A stretch of 43,248 nucleotides of DNA from Candidatus Dormiibacter inghamiae (GTDB lineage Bacteria; Chloroflexota; Dormibacteria; Dormibacterales; Dormibacteraceae): NCBI GenBank assembly GCA_016464825.1, contig JAEKNQ010000024.1, positions 1 through 43,248 of the forward strand. The letters run 5' to 3'. The notes under the pieces are model-generated. The model ran no database searches and had not been told where the DNA came from. It worked only from the letters and a program-made list of their open reading frames with translations. Both the position numbers and the translations under genes were made by a program. Below are positions 17,006 to 25,370 of this stretch, in pieces; within the stretch, counting starts at the first letter, position 1; the number at the start of each line of letters is the position of its first letter.

Positions 17006-17224
17006 GGTAGTTCTATCATTACTGCTGAGGCGCCACTTAGACGCCGTGCACGAATGGTCGCTCTCGAGAATTGGAAAATATTGAATAGAGGGGCAATGGG
17101 CCGTCGCCCGTAGAAGCGCGCGATAAGCGTGACGGTCGCGCGATGTGCGCCATGAGCTACCTTGCGAGTCGAGCGGCCCTGAAGCGTTTCCCGCGGTTCA
17201 ATAGCATAGTGGCATGGAGGAGTT

Positions 17225-18160
17225 ATGCACGTTCTAGTGATCTTTCCGGATGCGCAGTCGTACGGAGACCGCCTGACCGTCCGGTTTCCATCCCTATTGG
17301 TCCACGTCGCAGAGACATATGCGCATGCGGCTCCATATCTCGCGGATACGCAGATCCTTATCACGACCGGACGGGGCTTGGACGCCGAGACAGTTCGTGC
17401 GATGCCGCGTCTTGAGTGGATTCACTGTTTGATCAGCGGTATAGACCAGCTGACAGTGGCCCGGGAGGCTCGGCCCGAGGTGATAATATCGTCGTCTAGC
17501 GGAATTCATGGTCCGCAGATGGCAGAGATGGCCGTCTTGCACATGCTGGCACTCAGCCGTCAGATAGTGCGGCTTGAGAGACAACGGTCGGGACACAAGT
17601 GGGTTGATCTCCCGCAGCGCGTTCTAGACCAGAAGAGCGTAGGGATCGTGGGTTTGGGAGCGGCAGGTACTCGACTTGCGGAGTTGTGCAAGGCGTTCAA
17701 TATGACTGTGTACGGAGTCTCGCGGACGCGCCGCAGTGAGAGATGTTTCGATAGTGTTTTTGGCCGGGACCAACTCTGCTACGTTGCATCAATTGTCGAT
17801 TTCCTGGTCCTTGTGGTGCCGCAGTCTAGCGAGACTATTCACCTCATCGATGGGACAGTCCTTGGCGCTATGAAGCCGACCTCCATGATAGTGAACCTTG
17901 CGCGTGGTGGCGTTGTGGATGAGCGGGCGCTGGTGGATGCCCTGGTAGCTGGCCGCATTGCCGGGGCAGGGCTTGATGTAACAGCGACCGAACCGCTTCC
18001 CGCGTCAAGCCCGCTGTGGCAGATGGAGAATGTAGTTCTGACGCCACACCTTGCCGGACATACTGACCGATATTTGGAACAGGTCTGGACAGTGCTTGAG
18101 CCAAATATGGAGCGGTTCCTCGCAGGTATGCACGTAGATATGATCAATTCTGTCCAGTAG
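17225..18160 (+). CDS. D-2-hydroxyacid dehydrogenase (NAD-binding)
   Basis: 311 residues with a strong GGAGGAG site five bases before the ATG. N-terminal flavodoxin-like catalytic part to about 95, NAD domain to about 280 with GIVGLGAAGTRLAEL. The catalytic set is present: Arg in NLARGGVVDE, Glu in TATEPLP and His in TPHLAGH. It interconverts a 2-ketoacid and a D-2-hydroxyacid. The basic residues after the second strand (SRTRRSER) instead of Asp suggest NADPH use. Like the M24 gene before it, codon use is A/T-rich. It ends directly at a RidA-like remnant, a partner often found in the same amine/ketoacid pathways. Confidence 0.9.
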   Translation: MHVLVIFPDAQSYGDRLTVRFPSLLVHVAETYAHAAPYLADTQILITTGRGLDAETVRAMPRLEWIHCLISGIDQLTVAREARPEVIISSSSGIHGPQMAEMAVLHMLALSRQIVRLERQRSGHKWVDLPQRVLDQKSVGIVGLGAAGTRLAELCKAFNMTVYGVSRTRRSERCFDSVFGRDQLCYVASIVDFLVLVVPQSSETIHLIDGTVLGAMKPTSMIVNLARGGVVDERALVDALVAGRIAGAGLDVTATEPLPASSPLWQMENVVLTPHLAGHTDRYLEQVWTVLEPNMERFLAGMHVDMINSVQ

Positions 18161-18422
18161 GGTCAGCAAATACCTGAAGGGATCGAGGCGCAGACGCATC
18201 AGATCCTAAGGAACCTGGAACGCGTGCTCACTGCGGCGGGCTGCTCCCTCAACAATGTGGTCAAGGTCATCGCGCACTTGGTCGATCTGGTCCGAGATAG
18301 AGCGGGCTTCAACGCGGCTTACAACGAGCACTTCCACGAACCTCTCCCAGCGCCCACCACCGTCGGATCGCAGCTCGGAGGCATTCTCGTCGAGGTCGAC
18401 GTCATCGCGGTCAGCAACGGCG
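18161..18422 (+). pseudogene. RidA family protein, C-terminal remnant
   Basis: From the base after the dehydrogenase stop, an open frame without a start reads IEAQTHQILRNLERVLTAAG, then VVKVIAHLVDLVRDRAGFNA, then PAPTTVGSQLGGILVEVDVIAV, the last two thirds of a RidA-type (enamine/imine deaminase) protein. The Arg of PARSTV in the archetype is Pro here. The first strand and any start codon are missing, and no stop occurs at the normal end; the frame runs on through the next gene. A deletion that removed the 5' part is likely. Confidence 0.7.
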
Positions 18423-18740
18423 GTGCGCGTGACCGGCATCGGCCGAGGCGACGCACAACTCTTCTCCGACATCCTGGCTGGGGCCAAGGCCCTGGGGCCC
18501 GAGCTTTCGGCGATCCGTCGAGACATCCACGCATACCCGGAGGTCGGCTTCCAGGAGCAGCGAACCGCGGCGCTGATCGCCTCCAAGCTGGCTGAGTTCG
18601 GAATCGACTACCTGTCTGGCGTCGCAGAGACGGGTGTGGTCGCGACCCTGGAAGGCAGCGAGCCAGGTTGGACGGTGCTGCTCCGCGCCGACATGGACGC
18701 CCTTCCGATCGCGGAGGAAACCGGACTGATGTTTGCGTCA
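18423..18740 (+). pseudogene. M20 family amidohydrolase, N-terminal fragment
   Basis: From a GTG at 18423 or 18429, about 105 codons read like an M20 aminoacylase/hippurate hydrolase: RRDIHAYPEVGFQEQRTAAL, GVAETGVVATLEGSEPGWT, VLLRADMDALPIAEETGL. The LRADMDALP metal-site strand is present, but the later HxCGHD motif, the lid domain and the C-terminal metal ligands are missing. After about 18740 the frame continues for some 25 codons of unrelated sequence. Truncation by deletion or insertion, as in the other remnants nearby. Confidence 0.75.
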
Positions 18741-18908
18741 ACCGAGTCAGAGGTGGAGCAGTTGCAAACCGGCCGGCCGCGCCTTTACTCGGTCCCGCAA
18801 CCCGCCAGGCAGTAAGAAGGGGGGAGGCTGGGCGCTTTGCCCGCAAAACAGCCATTGATGGCCGAGTAATCGTTTCGTATCGCACGACAAAGCCGGCCGG
18901 TGCGCGTC

Positions 18909-18930
18909 GGGAAACGGGAAACCGTTTCTC
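18909..18930. terminator. Hairpin 1: GAAACGG / CCGTTTC with a GAAA loop
   Basis: Seven perfect pairs (18911-18917 with 18922-18928) close a four-base GAAA loop, which is a stable GNRA tetraloop on the plus strand. The stem extends by one G-U and one G-C pair. No T-run follows. It probably acts as a terminator or RNA-end stem together with hairpin 2. Confidence 0.4.
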
Positions 18931-18948
18931 CGGTTAGCGCAAGCGGCT

Positions 18949-18984
18949 CAGGGACGGCTGCTCGTCGTCGAGGAGCCGTCCCTG
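18949..18984. terminator. Hairpin 2: long near-perfect palindrome
   Basis: Arms CAGGGACGGCT (18949-18959) and AGCCGTCCCTG (18974-18984) pair perfectly over 11 bases. After one mismatch, CTCG and CGAG pair over four more, closing a four-base loop. It lies between the plus-strand M20 fragment and the minus-strand FAD remnant, the position of a bidirectional terminator, but lacks a T-run, as is common in actinobacteria. Confidence 0.5.
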
Positions 18985-19199
18985 CCCGCAGCCAAGGCGC
19001 CGGCTAGGTCGCAGAGCTTCTGGTGGAGAGAGGAGACGCAACCGTCGAGGGCCCTGTGGAGTTCGGGGTCGACGTTGTCAAGATCGCCGCGCGCACCTCG
19101 CAGAGCAGAGAGGGCGTGCAGAGAGTCGCGGGCCATGACGATGCCATCGGCGAGGGGGGTGACCATCCTCCTCTTTGGAGACCGTTCGAGACCCCGATA

Positions 19200-19634
19200 C
19201 CGGTCCCGAGCGACCCGATGTAGCAGCAGCGGCGCCGCGAATGCCCCGGGGCGTCAACCTGGCGCAGCAAATCGCCGTCGGCTGCCCAGCGAACCCCCAT
19301 CTGGCGTGTTTCCAGGATCCGCTCGGGGCCCTCGGAGCAGAGGAGGCTGGCCAGCGATCCGTCGTTCAGTCCCTTCCCACTCTTCATCGTGTCCTGAAGA
19401 TGCAGCCGCCAGTCGTCGGGCTCCGCATGACCGATGGCCGCGGCGACAGTCATCTGGGCCATCACCGTCGCGCCGCCCCGGCCAACCAGGCTCTTGTCGA
19501 GCAGGAGCACGTCGGCATCATGCCGGGAGGCTTCGATCGCGGCGTACATTCCCGCAGCGCCGCCGTCGATGTGAGGTACGATCCCAGCGTCGTCCCCGAC
19601 CCCTCTCGCCAAGATCAGAGTTGAGGTTGATCAT
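19200..19634 (-). pseudogene. FAD-binding dehydrogenase N-terminal remnant with a LamB/YcsF-like start
   Basis: Reading right to left, the ATG at 19634 opens MINLNSDLGE, the typical start of LamB/YcsF (5-oxoprolinase subunit A) proteins. After a frame change VGDDAGIVPHI follows, also as in that family. Then the sequence is that of the succinate-dehydrogenase/fumarate-reductase flavoprotein class: GGAAGMYAAIEASRHDADVL (dinucleotide loop, first Gly region eroded), LLDKSLVGRGGATVMAQM, SLASLLCSEGPERILE and QVDAPGHSRRRCCY. Similarity ends near 19200. The chimera has lost both the LamB/YcsF body and the flavoprotein core. The short LamB/YcsF part is tentative. Confidence 0.65.
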
Positions 19635-19721
19635 GATGCCAGCTTGGCAGTTGCCCAACGCGGCCGCTGGTTCTAAGCGTGCGCTGCCTGCGGGCGCCCG
19701 CCGCTCAGCATAGTGCTCCCC

Positions 19722-21017
19722 ATGCCCGTGGCCCACCGACGCCTAGGCGGATTTTTCGTTAGGGGCAAAGGGAAATTGCAGCCGGTCCTGGCAGCGGTCT
19801 TGCTGACCTTGGCCTGCGGTGGTAGTGGCGCGAGCAGCGGCAGCACACAGGCATCCGGCGCCAACCTGGGTGACATCAAAATCGGTGTGCTCGAGCCGTT
19901 GACGGGTCCGAGCGCCAGCCAGGGCCAGGACGTCCTGCATGGCATCGAGCTGGCGAGGGACGTGCTCAACGGCAAGTATCCGGAGGTTGGCATCCCGAAG
20001 CTGACGGTCGGCAAGATCAGCCTGGTTCCCAGCGACACACAGAGCAACCCCCAAATCGCGGCGAGTGAGGTCGACCGTCTGGGGCGGACCGAGAAGGTCG
20101 CGGCGATCGTCGGCACCTACCAATCCGCTACCACTCTCACGGCTAGCGAGCGGTCCGAGCGCCTCGGCATCCCGACCGTCTGCGGCTCCTCCTCCTCCAC
20201 GGCCCTGACCGAACGCGGCCTCAAGTGGTTCTTCCGGGTTGGCCCGAGCGACAAGACTTTCGCCGAGACCTATTTCGACTGGCTCAAGTCAATCCGGTCC
20301 CAGCACCCGGTCAAGAAGGCTGTGATCCTCCACACCAATGATCAGTTCGGCAACGACGGCGCCAAGATCATCACCGAGGTCGCAGGCCAAAACGGCACCA
20401 CGATCGCTGACGACATCTCTTTCCAGGGCAACTCCACGGATCTCACGTCGCAGGTTCAGAAGATCCGCAGTGACAACCCCGACGCCGTCTTCACCCTGGC
20501 CTTCACCAACGACGCCATCCTGTTCGTCAAGACCGCGGCGCAGCTCGGCTACACGCCGCCGGCCATCCTCGCCTTCGGCGCGGGTTGGATCGACCCGACG
20601 TTCATCAAGGCACTCGGGCCGCTGGCCAACTACTCGATCACGCGCGCCTCCTGGGCCGCCCAGTACGGCGACAAGAACCCGGCCGCCAAGGCGGTCGCGG
20701 ATCTCTTTCAGAAGAACTACAACCAGCCCATGACAGAGAACTCGGCCAGAGAATTCACAGCCATGATCACGGCCGGCGAGGCGATCCAGCAGGCCGGCTC
20801 AACCGATCCCGAAAAGGTGCGCACCGCGTTGCGGAACTACAAGCAGACCAAGACGATCATGCCCTGGAAGGGAATCAAGTTCGATGGGAACGGCCAGAAC
20901 GAGCAGTCGGCCGGCGTGATCGAGCAGATGGTCAACGGCCGCTACGAGCTGGTCTGGCCCGCCGATGCGGCGACCACCAAGCTCGTCTGGCCGGCGCCGC
21001 CCCTTTCCAGCCGATGA
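19722..21017 (+). CDS. Branched-chain-type ABC transporter substrate-binding lipoprotein (cluster 1)
   Basis: 431 residues from ATG 19722 (an in-frame GTG at 19713 is possible; no strong ribosome site for either). Basic N-region, hydrophobic helix and lipobox LTLAC, then a Gly/Ser linker. The mature protein is a type I periplasmic binding protein (Peripla_BP_6): IKIGVLEPLTGPSASQGQ, a VAAIVGTYQSATT strand-turn, ILHTNDQFGNDGAK and the second-lobe hinge VFTLAFTNDAILF. Such proteins bind amino acids, amides, urea or aromatic acids. It is first in the operon with two permeases and two ATPases; the acetamidase gene opposite suggests a small amide as ligand, by inference. The gene follows the remnant region and begins an apparently intact block. 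Confidence 0.9.
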   Translation: MPVAHRRLGGFFVRGKGKLQPVLAAVLLTLACGGSGASSGSTQASGANLGDIKIGVLEPLTGPSASQGQDVLHGIELARDVLNGKYPEVGIPKLTVGKISLVPSDTQSNPQIAASEVDRLGRTEKVAAIVGTYQSATTLTASERSERLGIPTVCGSSSSTALTERGLKWFFRVGPSDKTFAETYFDWLKSIRSQHPVKKAVILHTNDQFGNDGAKIITEVAGQNGTTIADDISFQGNSTDLTSQVQKIRSDNPDAVFTLAFTNDAILFVKTAAQLGYTPPAILAFGAGWIDPTFIKALGPLANYSITRASWAAQYGDKNPAAKAVADLFQKNYNQPMTENSAREFTAMITAGEAIQQAGSTDPEKVRTALRNYKQTKTIMPWKGIKFDGNGQNEQSAGVIEQMVNGRYELVWPADAATTKLVWPAPPLSSR

Positions 21018-21021
21018 GGGC

Positions 21022-21882
21022 TTGACCGAACTCTCGCAGGCCTCCGTCAGCGGCCTGCTGTTGGGCGCCATCTATGCCTTGGTGGCGGTGGGCTTGACGC
21101 TGATCTTCGGCGTCATGGACATCGTCAACTTCGCCCACGGCGACTTTCTGATGGCCGCCATGTACATCACCTTTTTCGTTTGGCTCTACGGCAGGCTGGA
21201 TCCGCTGGTATCGATACCGCTGGCGGCTCTGGCCATGGCCGGCTTCGGCATCCTCGTCTACACGGTCCTGATCAGGCGCGTCCTGAAAGGACCGGTGCTC
21301 TCACAGATAATCGTGACCTTCGGCCTTCTGGTGTTCATGCGCGGAATCGCCCAGCTGGCCTTCACCGCCAATACTCGCGGCATTCCCGATCCACTGGTGG
21401 GCCCGGTTCGTCTGGTCATCGGCGGCGTGGTGGCAGGGGGAGCGCAGCTGACGGCTGCCCTGGGCGCGATTGTTTGCACTGTGCTCGTCTATCTGCTTCT
21501 CTCACGAACCGAGCTCGGCTCCGCCATCAACGCCGTCGCCCAGGACGCCGACGCGGCTCGCCTGATGGGGATCGATCCCAATCGCATCCACCTGCTCACC
21601 TGGGCTGTCGCCGGCGCCAGCGTGGGGGTGGCGGGAGCCCTGTTGATGAACTTCTTCCCGGTCACTCCCGAGATCGGCGCAGGATTCGGCCTCATCGCCT
21701 TCGTGGTGGTTTCCATGGGTGGCTTCGGCTCATTGCAGGGAGCTTTGATCGCCGGCCTGGCGATGGGGGTGATCCAGGACGTGGTCGGTCTCTTTCAGCC
21801 CGCCTATGGTTTCGCCGCCATCTTCGCGCTCTACCTGGTGATCGTCATGGTTCGCCCCCAGGGTCTGTTTGGCGCGCGCTGA
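21022..21882 (+). CDS. livH: LivH-type branched-chain ABC permease (cluster 1)
   Basis: 286 residues from a TTG start four bases after the binding-protein stop; an ATG at 20965 inside the previous gene is the alternative. Inner-membrane permease of the LivH class with about eight hydrophobic helices. Conserved pieces: GLLLGAIYALVAVGLTLIFG, IVNFAHGDFLMAAMY and, at the end, YLVIVMVRPQGLFG. It pairs with LivM to form the channel. Its end overlaps the LivM start by 14 bases. The symbol follows family usage; the ligand need not be a branched-chain amino acid. Confidence 0.9.
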   Translation: MTELSQASVSGLLLGAIYALVAVGLTLIFGVMDIVNFAHGDFLMAAMYITFFVWLYGRLDPLVSIPLAALAMAGFGILVYTVLIRRVLKGPVLSQIIVTFGLLVFMRGIAQLAFTANTRGIPDPLVGPVRLVIGGVVAGGAQLTAALGAIVCTVLVYLLLSRTELGSAINAVAQDADAARLMGIDPNRIHLLTWAVAGASVGVAGALLMNFFPVTPEIGAGFGLIAFVVVSMGGFGSLQGALIAGLAMGVIQDVVGLFQPAYGFAAIFALYLVIVMVRPQGLFGAR

Positions 21883-22861
21883 CCTCCGGCGTTTTGCCCC
21901 CGTAGCCGCAGTGGGGCTGCTGCTCTTTGTGTACCCCTTTGTGGTGAAGGACGCCTTCTGGCAGAACGTGGCGGTGCTCGCCCTTGTCAGCGCCTCAGCG
22001 GCCGCCGCCTGGAATCTGCTCGGCGGCATCACCGGCCAGGTCTCGTTCGGACACTCGATTTTCTACGGGACGGGTGCCTACACCACCGGCTATCTGCTCG
22101 TACGCTACGGCCTCTCGCCCTGGGTCGGGATGGCTGCCGGCTGTCTGGTCGCAGTTGCGCTGGGGATCGTGATCGGGTTTCCGGTCTTCCGTCTGCGGAG
22201 CCATTACTTCTCCATCGCCACCATCGCTATGCAGCAGGTCATCTTCATCATCGTGGTGAACAACAAGGCGCTTGGCGCCGCCACCGGCATCGAGCTACCG
22301 CTTCGGGAGGCTTCGCTGGCGAACCTTCAGTTTTCCACCCGAGACCTGCTGCCCTATCACCTGATCGCTCTCGCGCTCCTGGGCGTCTCCAGCCTGGCGA
22401 TCTGGCTGTTCATGCAGGGCAAGGCGGGGGCCTACGTCAAAGCGATCCGCGACGATGAGGATGTGGCGCGAGCGATGGGCGTTCCCGTCCGCCGTTACAA
22501 GCTCTACGCGCTCGCGCTTTCGGCTGCGATCACCTCGTTGGCGGGCAGCTACTACGGCATGTACTCGCTGTTCATCGACCCCAACGTAGTGCTTTCGCTG
22601 AACCTGTCGATCGCCATCGTCCTGGTGGGCGTGCTGGGCGGCGCCGGCAGCCTCTGGGGTCCGCTGGTCGGGGCCTGGGTGCTCCAGGTAATCCAGGAGG
22701 AGACGCGTGTGCGCCTTTCTGGGGCGGGAAACGCGCTCGACCTGGTCATCTACGGGCTGCTGGTGATGCTGATCGCCGTCGTGGAACCCGCCGGCCTGAT
22801 CGGCATCGGCAGGCGACTCGCGCGGCGTTTACCGGTGCGCCGGCGAGCGGTGCAGCGATGA
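21869..22861 (+). CDS. livM: LivM-type branched-chain ABC permease (cluster 1)
   Basis: 330 residues from a TTG start that overlaps the LivH gene. Inner-membrane permease with about ten hydrophobic helices. Family marks: LLGGITGQVSFGHSIFYGTGAY, a long cytoplasmic loop with the EAA-like stretch KAIRDDEDVARAMGVPVRRYK that contacts the ATPases, and a basic C-terminal tail. It forms the translocation path with LivH. The stop overlaps the LivG start as ATGA, so the operon is tightly coupled. Confidence 0.9.
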   Translation: MARADLRRFAPVAAVGLLLFVYPFVVKDAFWQNVAVLALVSASAAAAWNLLGGITGQVSFGHSIFYGTGAYTTGYLLVRYGLSPWVGMAAGCLVAVALGIVIGFPVFRLRSHYFSIATIAMQQVIFIIVVNNKALGAATGIELPLREASLANLQFSTRDLLPYHLIALALLGVSSLAIWLFMQGKAGAYVKAIRDDEDVARAMGVPVRRYKLYALALSAAITSLAGSYYGMYSLFIDPNVVLSLNLSIAIVLVGVLGGAGSLWGPLVGAWVLQVIQEETRVRLSGAGNALDLVIYGLLVMLIAVVEPAGLIGIGRRLARRLPVRRRAVQR

Positions 22862-23589
22862 GCCTGCTCGAGCTAGACGGAGTCACTCGGCGATTTGGCG
22901 GCCTGGTCGCGGTGAACGACGTCGACCTGGTGCTGGAGGAGGGCGACGTGGTTGGCCTGATCGGGCCCAACGGGGCCGGCAAGACGACCCTCTTCGCGTT
23001 GATCGCGGGCTCCCTGCCGCCTTCAAGCGGGAGCATCGCCTTCCGGGGCGCCCAGGTCGGCGGCTGGTCGGCGGACCGGGCGGCGCGAGCGGGGATCGGC
23101 AGGACCTTCCAGATCATGCGGATTTTCAAGTCGATGACGGTGCTGGAGAACGTGATGGTCGGCTCTTACCTGCGTGAGACCCGGCCGGCGCGGGCGCGCG
23201 ATCTGGCCGAGCAGGTGCTGGAGACGGTGGGTCTGGGCGAGCTGGCGGGGCAGGCAGCCGCCAACCTTACGGTGGCTTCCAAAAAGCGTCTCGAGCTCGC
23301 CCGGGCGTTGGCGACTCAGCCGCGGCTGCTGCTACTGGACGAGGTGATGTCGGGACTCACGCCGGTGGAGACGTCGGAGGCTGTCGAGCTTGTGCGCAAG
23401 CTGAACCAGAGCGGCCTCGCGGTCCTGCTGGTGGAGCATGTAATGGAAGTGGTGATGCCGCTCTCCCAGCGCGTCGTCGTGCTCGACCACGGCGTGAAGA
23501 TCGCTGAGGGGACTCCCGCCGAGGTGTCCCGCGACAGCGCGGTCATCGAGGCCTACCTGGGAGATCAGCATGCCGCTGCTGGAGGTTAG
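22858..23589 (+). CDS. livG: LivG-type ABC ATPase (cluster 1)
   Basis: 243 residues, ATGA overlap with LivM. Walker A is GPNGAGKTT, the Q-loop lies in RTFQIMRIFKSMTVLENV, Walker B and the catalytic Glu are in LLLLDEVMSG, and the switch His is in LLVEHVMEV. The C-terminal part with AYLGDQ is typical of LivG. The signature loop is LTVASKKRLELARAL rather than LSGGQ; related LivG-like proteins of amide/urea systems also show a changed loop. It powers uptake as a heterodimer with LivF, which starts 20 bases before its stop. Confidence 0.9.
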   Translation: MSLLELDGVTRRFGGLVAVNDVDLVLEEGDVVGLIGPNGAGKTTLFALIAGSLPPSSGSIAFRGAQVGGWSADRAARAGIGRTFQIMRIFKSMTVLENVMVGSYLRETRPARARDLAEQVLETVGLGELAGQAAANLTVASKKRLELARALATQPRLLLLDEVMSGLTPVETSEAVELVRKLNQSGLAVLLVEHVMEVVMPLSQRVVVLDHGVKIAEGTPAEVSRDSAVIEAYLGDQHAAAGG

Positions 23590-24280
23590 AAACCTCTCAG
23601 TCGCCTACGACGGGGCGCCTGCGCTGACGGGGGTCTCATTAGAGGTGGAGGAGGGTGAGATCGTCTCGCTGGTCGGTGCGAACGGCGCCGGCAAGACGAC
23701 CCTTCTGGCGGCCATCGCGGGGCTGAAGCCGGCCTCGGCGGGAAGTGTGCTCTTCGAAGGCCGGGATGTCATAGGGCTGCCGGCCCACCGACTGGTCCAA
23801 CTCGGCATTGGGCTGGTGCCAGAAGGCAGGCGGCTGTTTCCTCGCCAGGCGGTCTGGCGCAACCTCATGCTGGGCGCCTACCGGCAGCGCGACCGGGATT
23901 GGCGCCAGTTGCAGATCGACAGTGTGTTTCAGATGTTCCCCGTCCTGAGAGAGCGTCGGGATCAGGCTGCCGGGACCCTGTCAGGGGGCGAGCAGCAGAT
24001 GCTTGCCATCGGCCGCGCCCTGATGTCGAAGCCGCGCCTGCTGCTGCTCGACGAGCCGTCGCTGGGAATCGCCCCCCTGCTGGTGGACAGGATCTTCAAC
24101 TCCCTGCGAGAGATCAATCAGCGCGGGCTGACCCTTCTGCTCGTCGAGCAGCGTCTCAAACAGGCGCTGGCGCTGGCGGCCCGTGCGTATGTGCTTCAGA
24201 CCGGGCGCATCGTACTCTCCGGCCCCAGCGCGGAGATGGCCGAATCCGAAGAGGTCAGACGCGCTTATCTGGGTCTCTGA
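23570..24280 (+). CDS. livF: LivF-type ABC ATPase (cluster 1)
   Basis: 236 residues, overlapping LivG by 20 bases. Walker A GANGAGKTT, Q-loop region GLVPEGRRLFPRQAV, canonical signature LSGGEQQMLAIGRALM, Walker B LLLLDEPSLGIAP and switch His replaced by Gln in LLVEQRLKQ, which is normal for LivF. It completes a full SBP-H-M-G-F set. The following gene is convergent, with 142 bases between, and no clear T-rich terminator was found. Confidence 0.9.
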   Translation: MPLLEVRNLSVAYDGAPALTGVSLEVEEGEIVSLVGANGAGKTTLLAAIAGLKPASAGSVLFEGRDVIGLPAHRLVQLGIGLVPEGRRLFPRQAVWRNLMLGAYRQRDRDWRQLQIDSVFQMFPVLRERRDQAAGTLSGGEQQMLAIGRALMSKPRLLLLDEPSLGIAPLLVDRIFNSLREINQRGLTLLLVEQRLKQALALAARAYVLQTGRIVLSGPSAEMAESEEVRRAYLGL

Positions 24281-24422
24281 GACCGCCCCAACAGAGGTGG
24301 CGATCTGGACTCTCGGAGCCGCGATCCGTATTCAAACGGAGAGGGCCAGGGAGGAGAATCGGAGCCATTGACCCGCGGTCTGGCGTCGGTGCGCGGGTTG
24401 ATCGAAATTCGCCTTCTCAGTT

Positions 24423-25370
24423 TTAGGTCTTGAAGACGGCGAGGGACAGATAGGCCGAAACCCCCCAGTTCGGCTGATCGACGATCTGGCTGATCTTGAG
24501 GTCGGCCGCGAGGCTGCAGAGGACGTAGGCATCCTGGCGGCTCAGGCCGTGTTCCATCCCCAGCCAGTCAATGAGGTCCCGAACTGCGTTCCGGGCGTTC
24601 TCCATCAGGTCTGGACCGAGCGCCGTGGTCGCGAAGTAACCCTTGATGTCAGACCTGGGTTGGAGCGATCCTGGCGGCGTCTGGAACTGGTAGCGCCAGG
24701 GCTTGACAGTCCGGTTCTTAACGATGTTGAAACGAAGGCTGAATGCCATCGGACACTCAATCCCGGTGACGCAGACCTCGCCGTCGCCCTGAGTGCCATG
24801 GCAATCGCCGGTCGAGAACATGCCTCCCGGCAGGAACAGCGGCAGGTAGAGCTTGGCGCCGACGTTCAAGTGCCGGGTGTCGATGTTGCCGGCTCCTTTG
24901 GTGGGTGGCAGGACATCAATCTGCCCAGGCTCGTCGGTCGCCACACCCATAGTGCCGCAGAACGGTTGGAGAGGGATCCGAACAGTGTCACCGAGCGCTG
25001 TGCTCTCGCCGTCGCTGAGGTCGAAGTGCCGGATGTACGGCTCCGGGAAGTCTTCCGCCAGCAGGCCGAGGCCTGGGATCAGGCCTGTCCAGCCCCACTC
25101 CAGCGGGCGCAACTCCAGCATCTCCACCTCGAGGACGTCGCCAGGCTGCGCCCCCTTGACGAAAACCGGTCCCGCGAGCGGGTACAGGCGGCTGAAGTCG
25201 AGGCTGGTAAGCGCTGAGGCCGGTGATCCGGGCTTGATCTGCCCATCACTGACCTCCTCGGTCTCAAAGTGGACGACGTCCCCGGCCTCGATTTCAACCA
25301 CCGCCGGGAGGCTGTTGTCCCACTTGTAGTGAACCTTCCCGCGCTCGATCAAGTGCTCTCTGCCAACCAT
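24423..25370 (-). CDS. Acetamidase/formamidase family protein
   Basis: 315 residues from ATG 25370, preferred because GGGGGTGAT lies just upstream; an ATG at 25430 is possible. It is the beta-rich formamidase/acetamidase fold that cleaves small amides (formamide, acetamide) to ammonia and the acid. Marks seen: AGDVVHFETEEVSDGQI, PGDVLEVEMLELRP, LPPTKGAGNIDTRHLNVGAKLYLPLFLPGGMFSTGDCHG (quoted in part: GAGNIDTRHL and GMFSTGDCHGTQGDGEV) and the C-terminal DAYVLCSLAADLKISQIVD. All are conserved in the family. It is convergent with the first Liv operon. Amidase plus Liv-type transporter is a known pairing for short-chain amide use, so a shared role is likely. Confidence 0.9.
   Translation of the reverse strand: MVGREHLIERGKVHYKWDNSLPAVVEIEAGDVVHFETEEVSDGQIKPGSPASALTSLDFSRLYPLAGPVFVKGAQPGDVLEVEMLELRPLEWGWTGLIPGLGLLAEDFPEPYIRHFDLSDGESTALGDTVRIPLQPFCGTMGVATDEPGQIDVLPPTKGAGNIDTRHLNVGAKLYLPLFLPGGMFSTGDCHGTQGDGEVCVTGIECPMAFSLRFNIVKNRTVKPWRYQFQTPPGSLQPRSDIKGYFATTALGPDLMENARNAVRDLIDWLGMEHGLSRQDAYVLCSLAADLKISQIVDQPNWGVSAYLSLAVFKT

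Larger units (their letters stand above)
18741..19199. other. Intergenic/unassigned stretch with two tandem hairpins
   Basis: No gene is recognised. On the minus strand an open frame (18948-19166) of helix-like composition, VMARDSLHALSALRG onward, follows a frame change in the FAD-binding remnant; it may be that gene's far end or a different gene, but no family was recognised. Two strong inverted repeats lie at 18909-18984. Confidence 0.4.

Noticed and set aside
17006..17224. Short frame after AGGGG near 17090 (ATG GGC CGT)
   Set aside because: It stops after five codons; the A/T-rich part is better seen as spacer or promoter DNA for the dehydrogenase gene.
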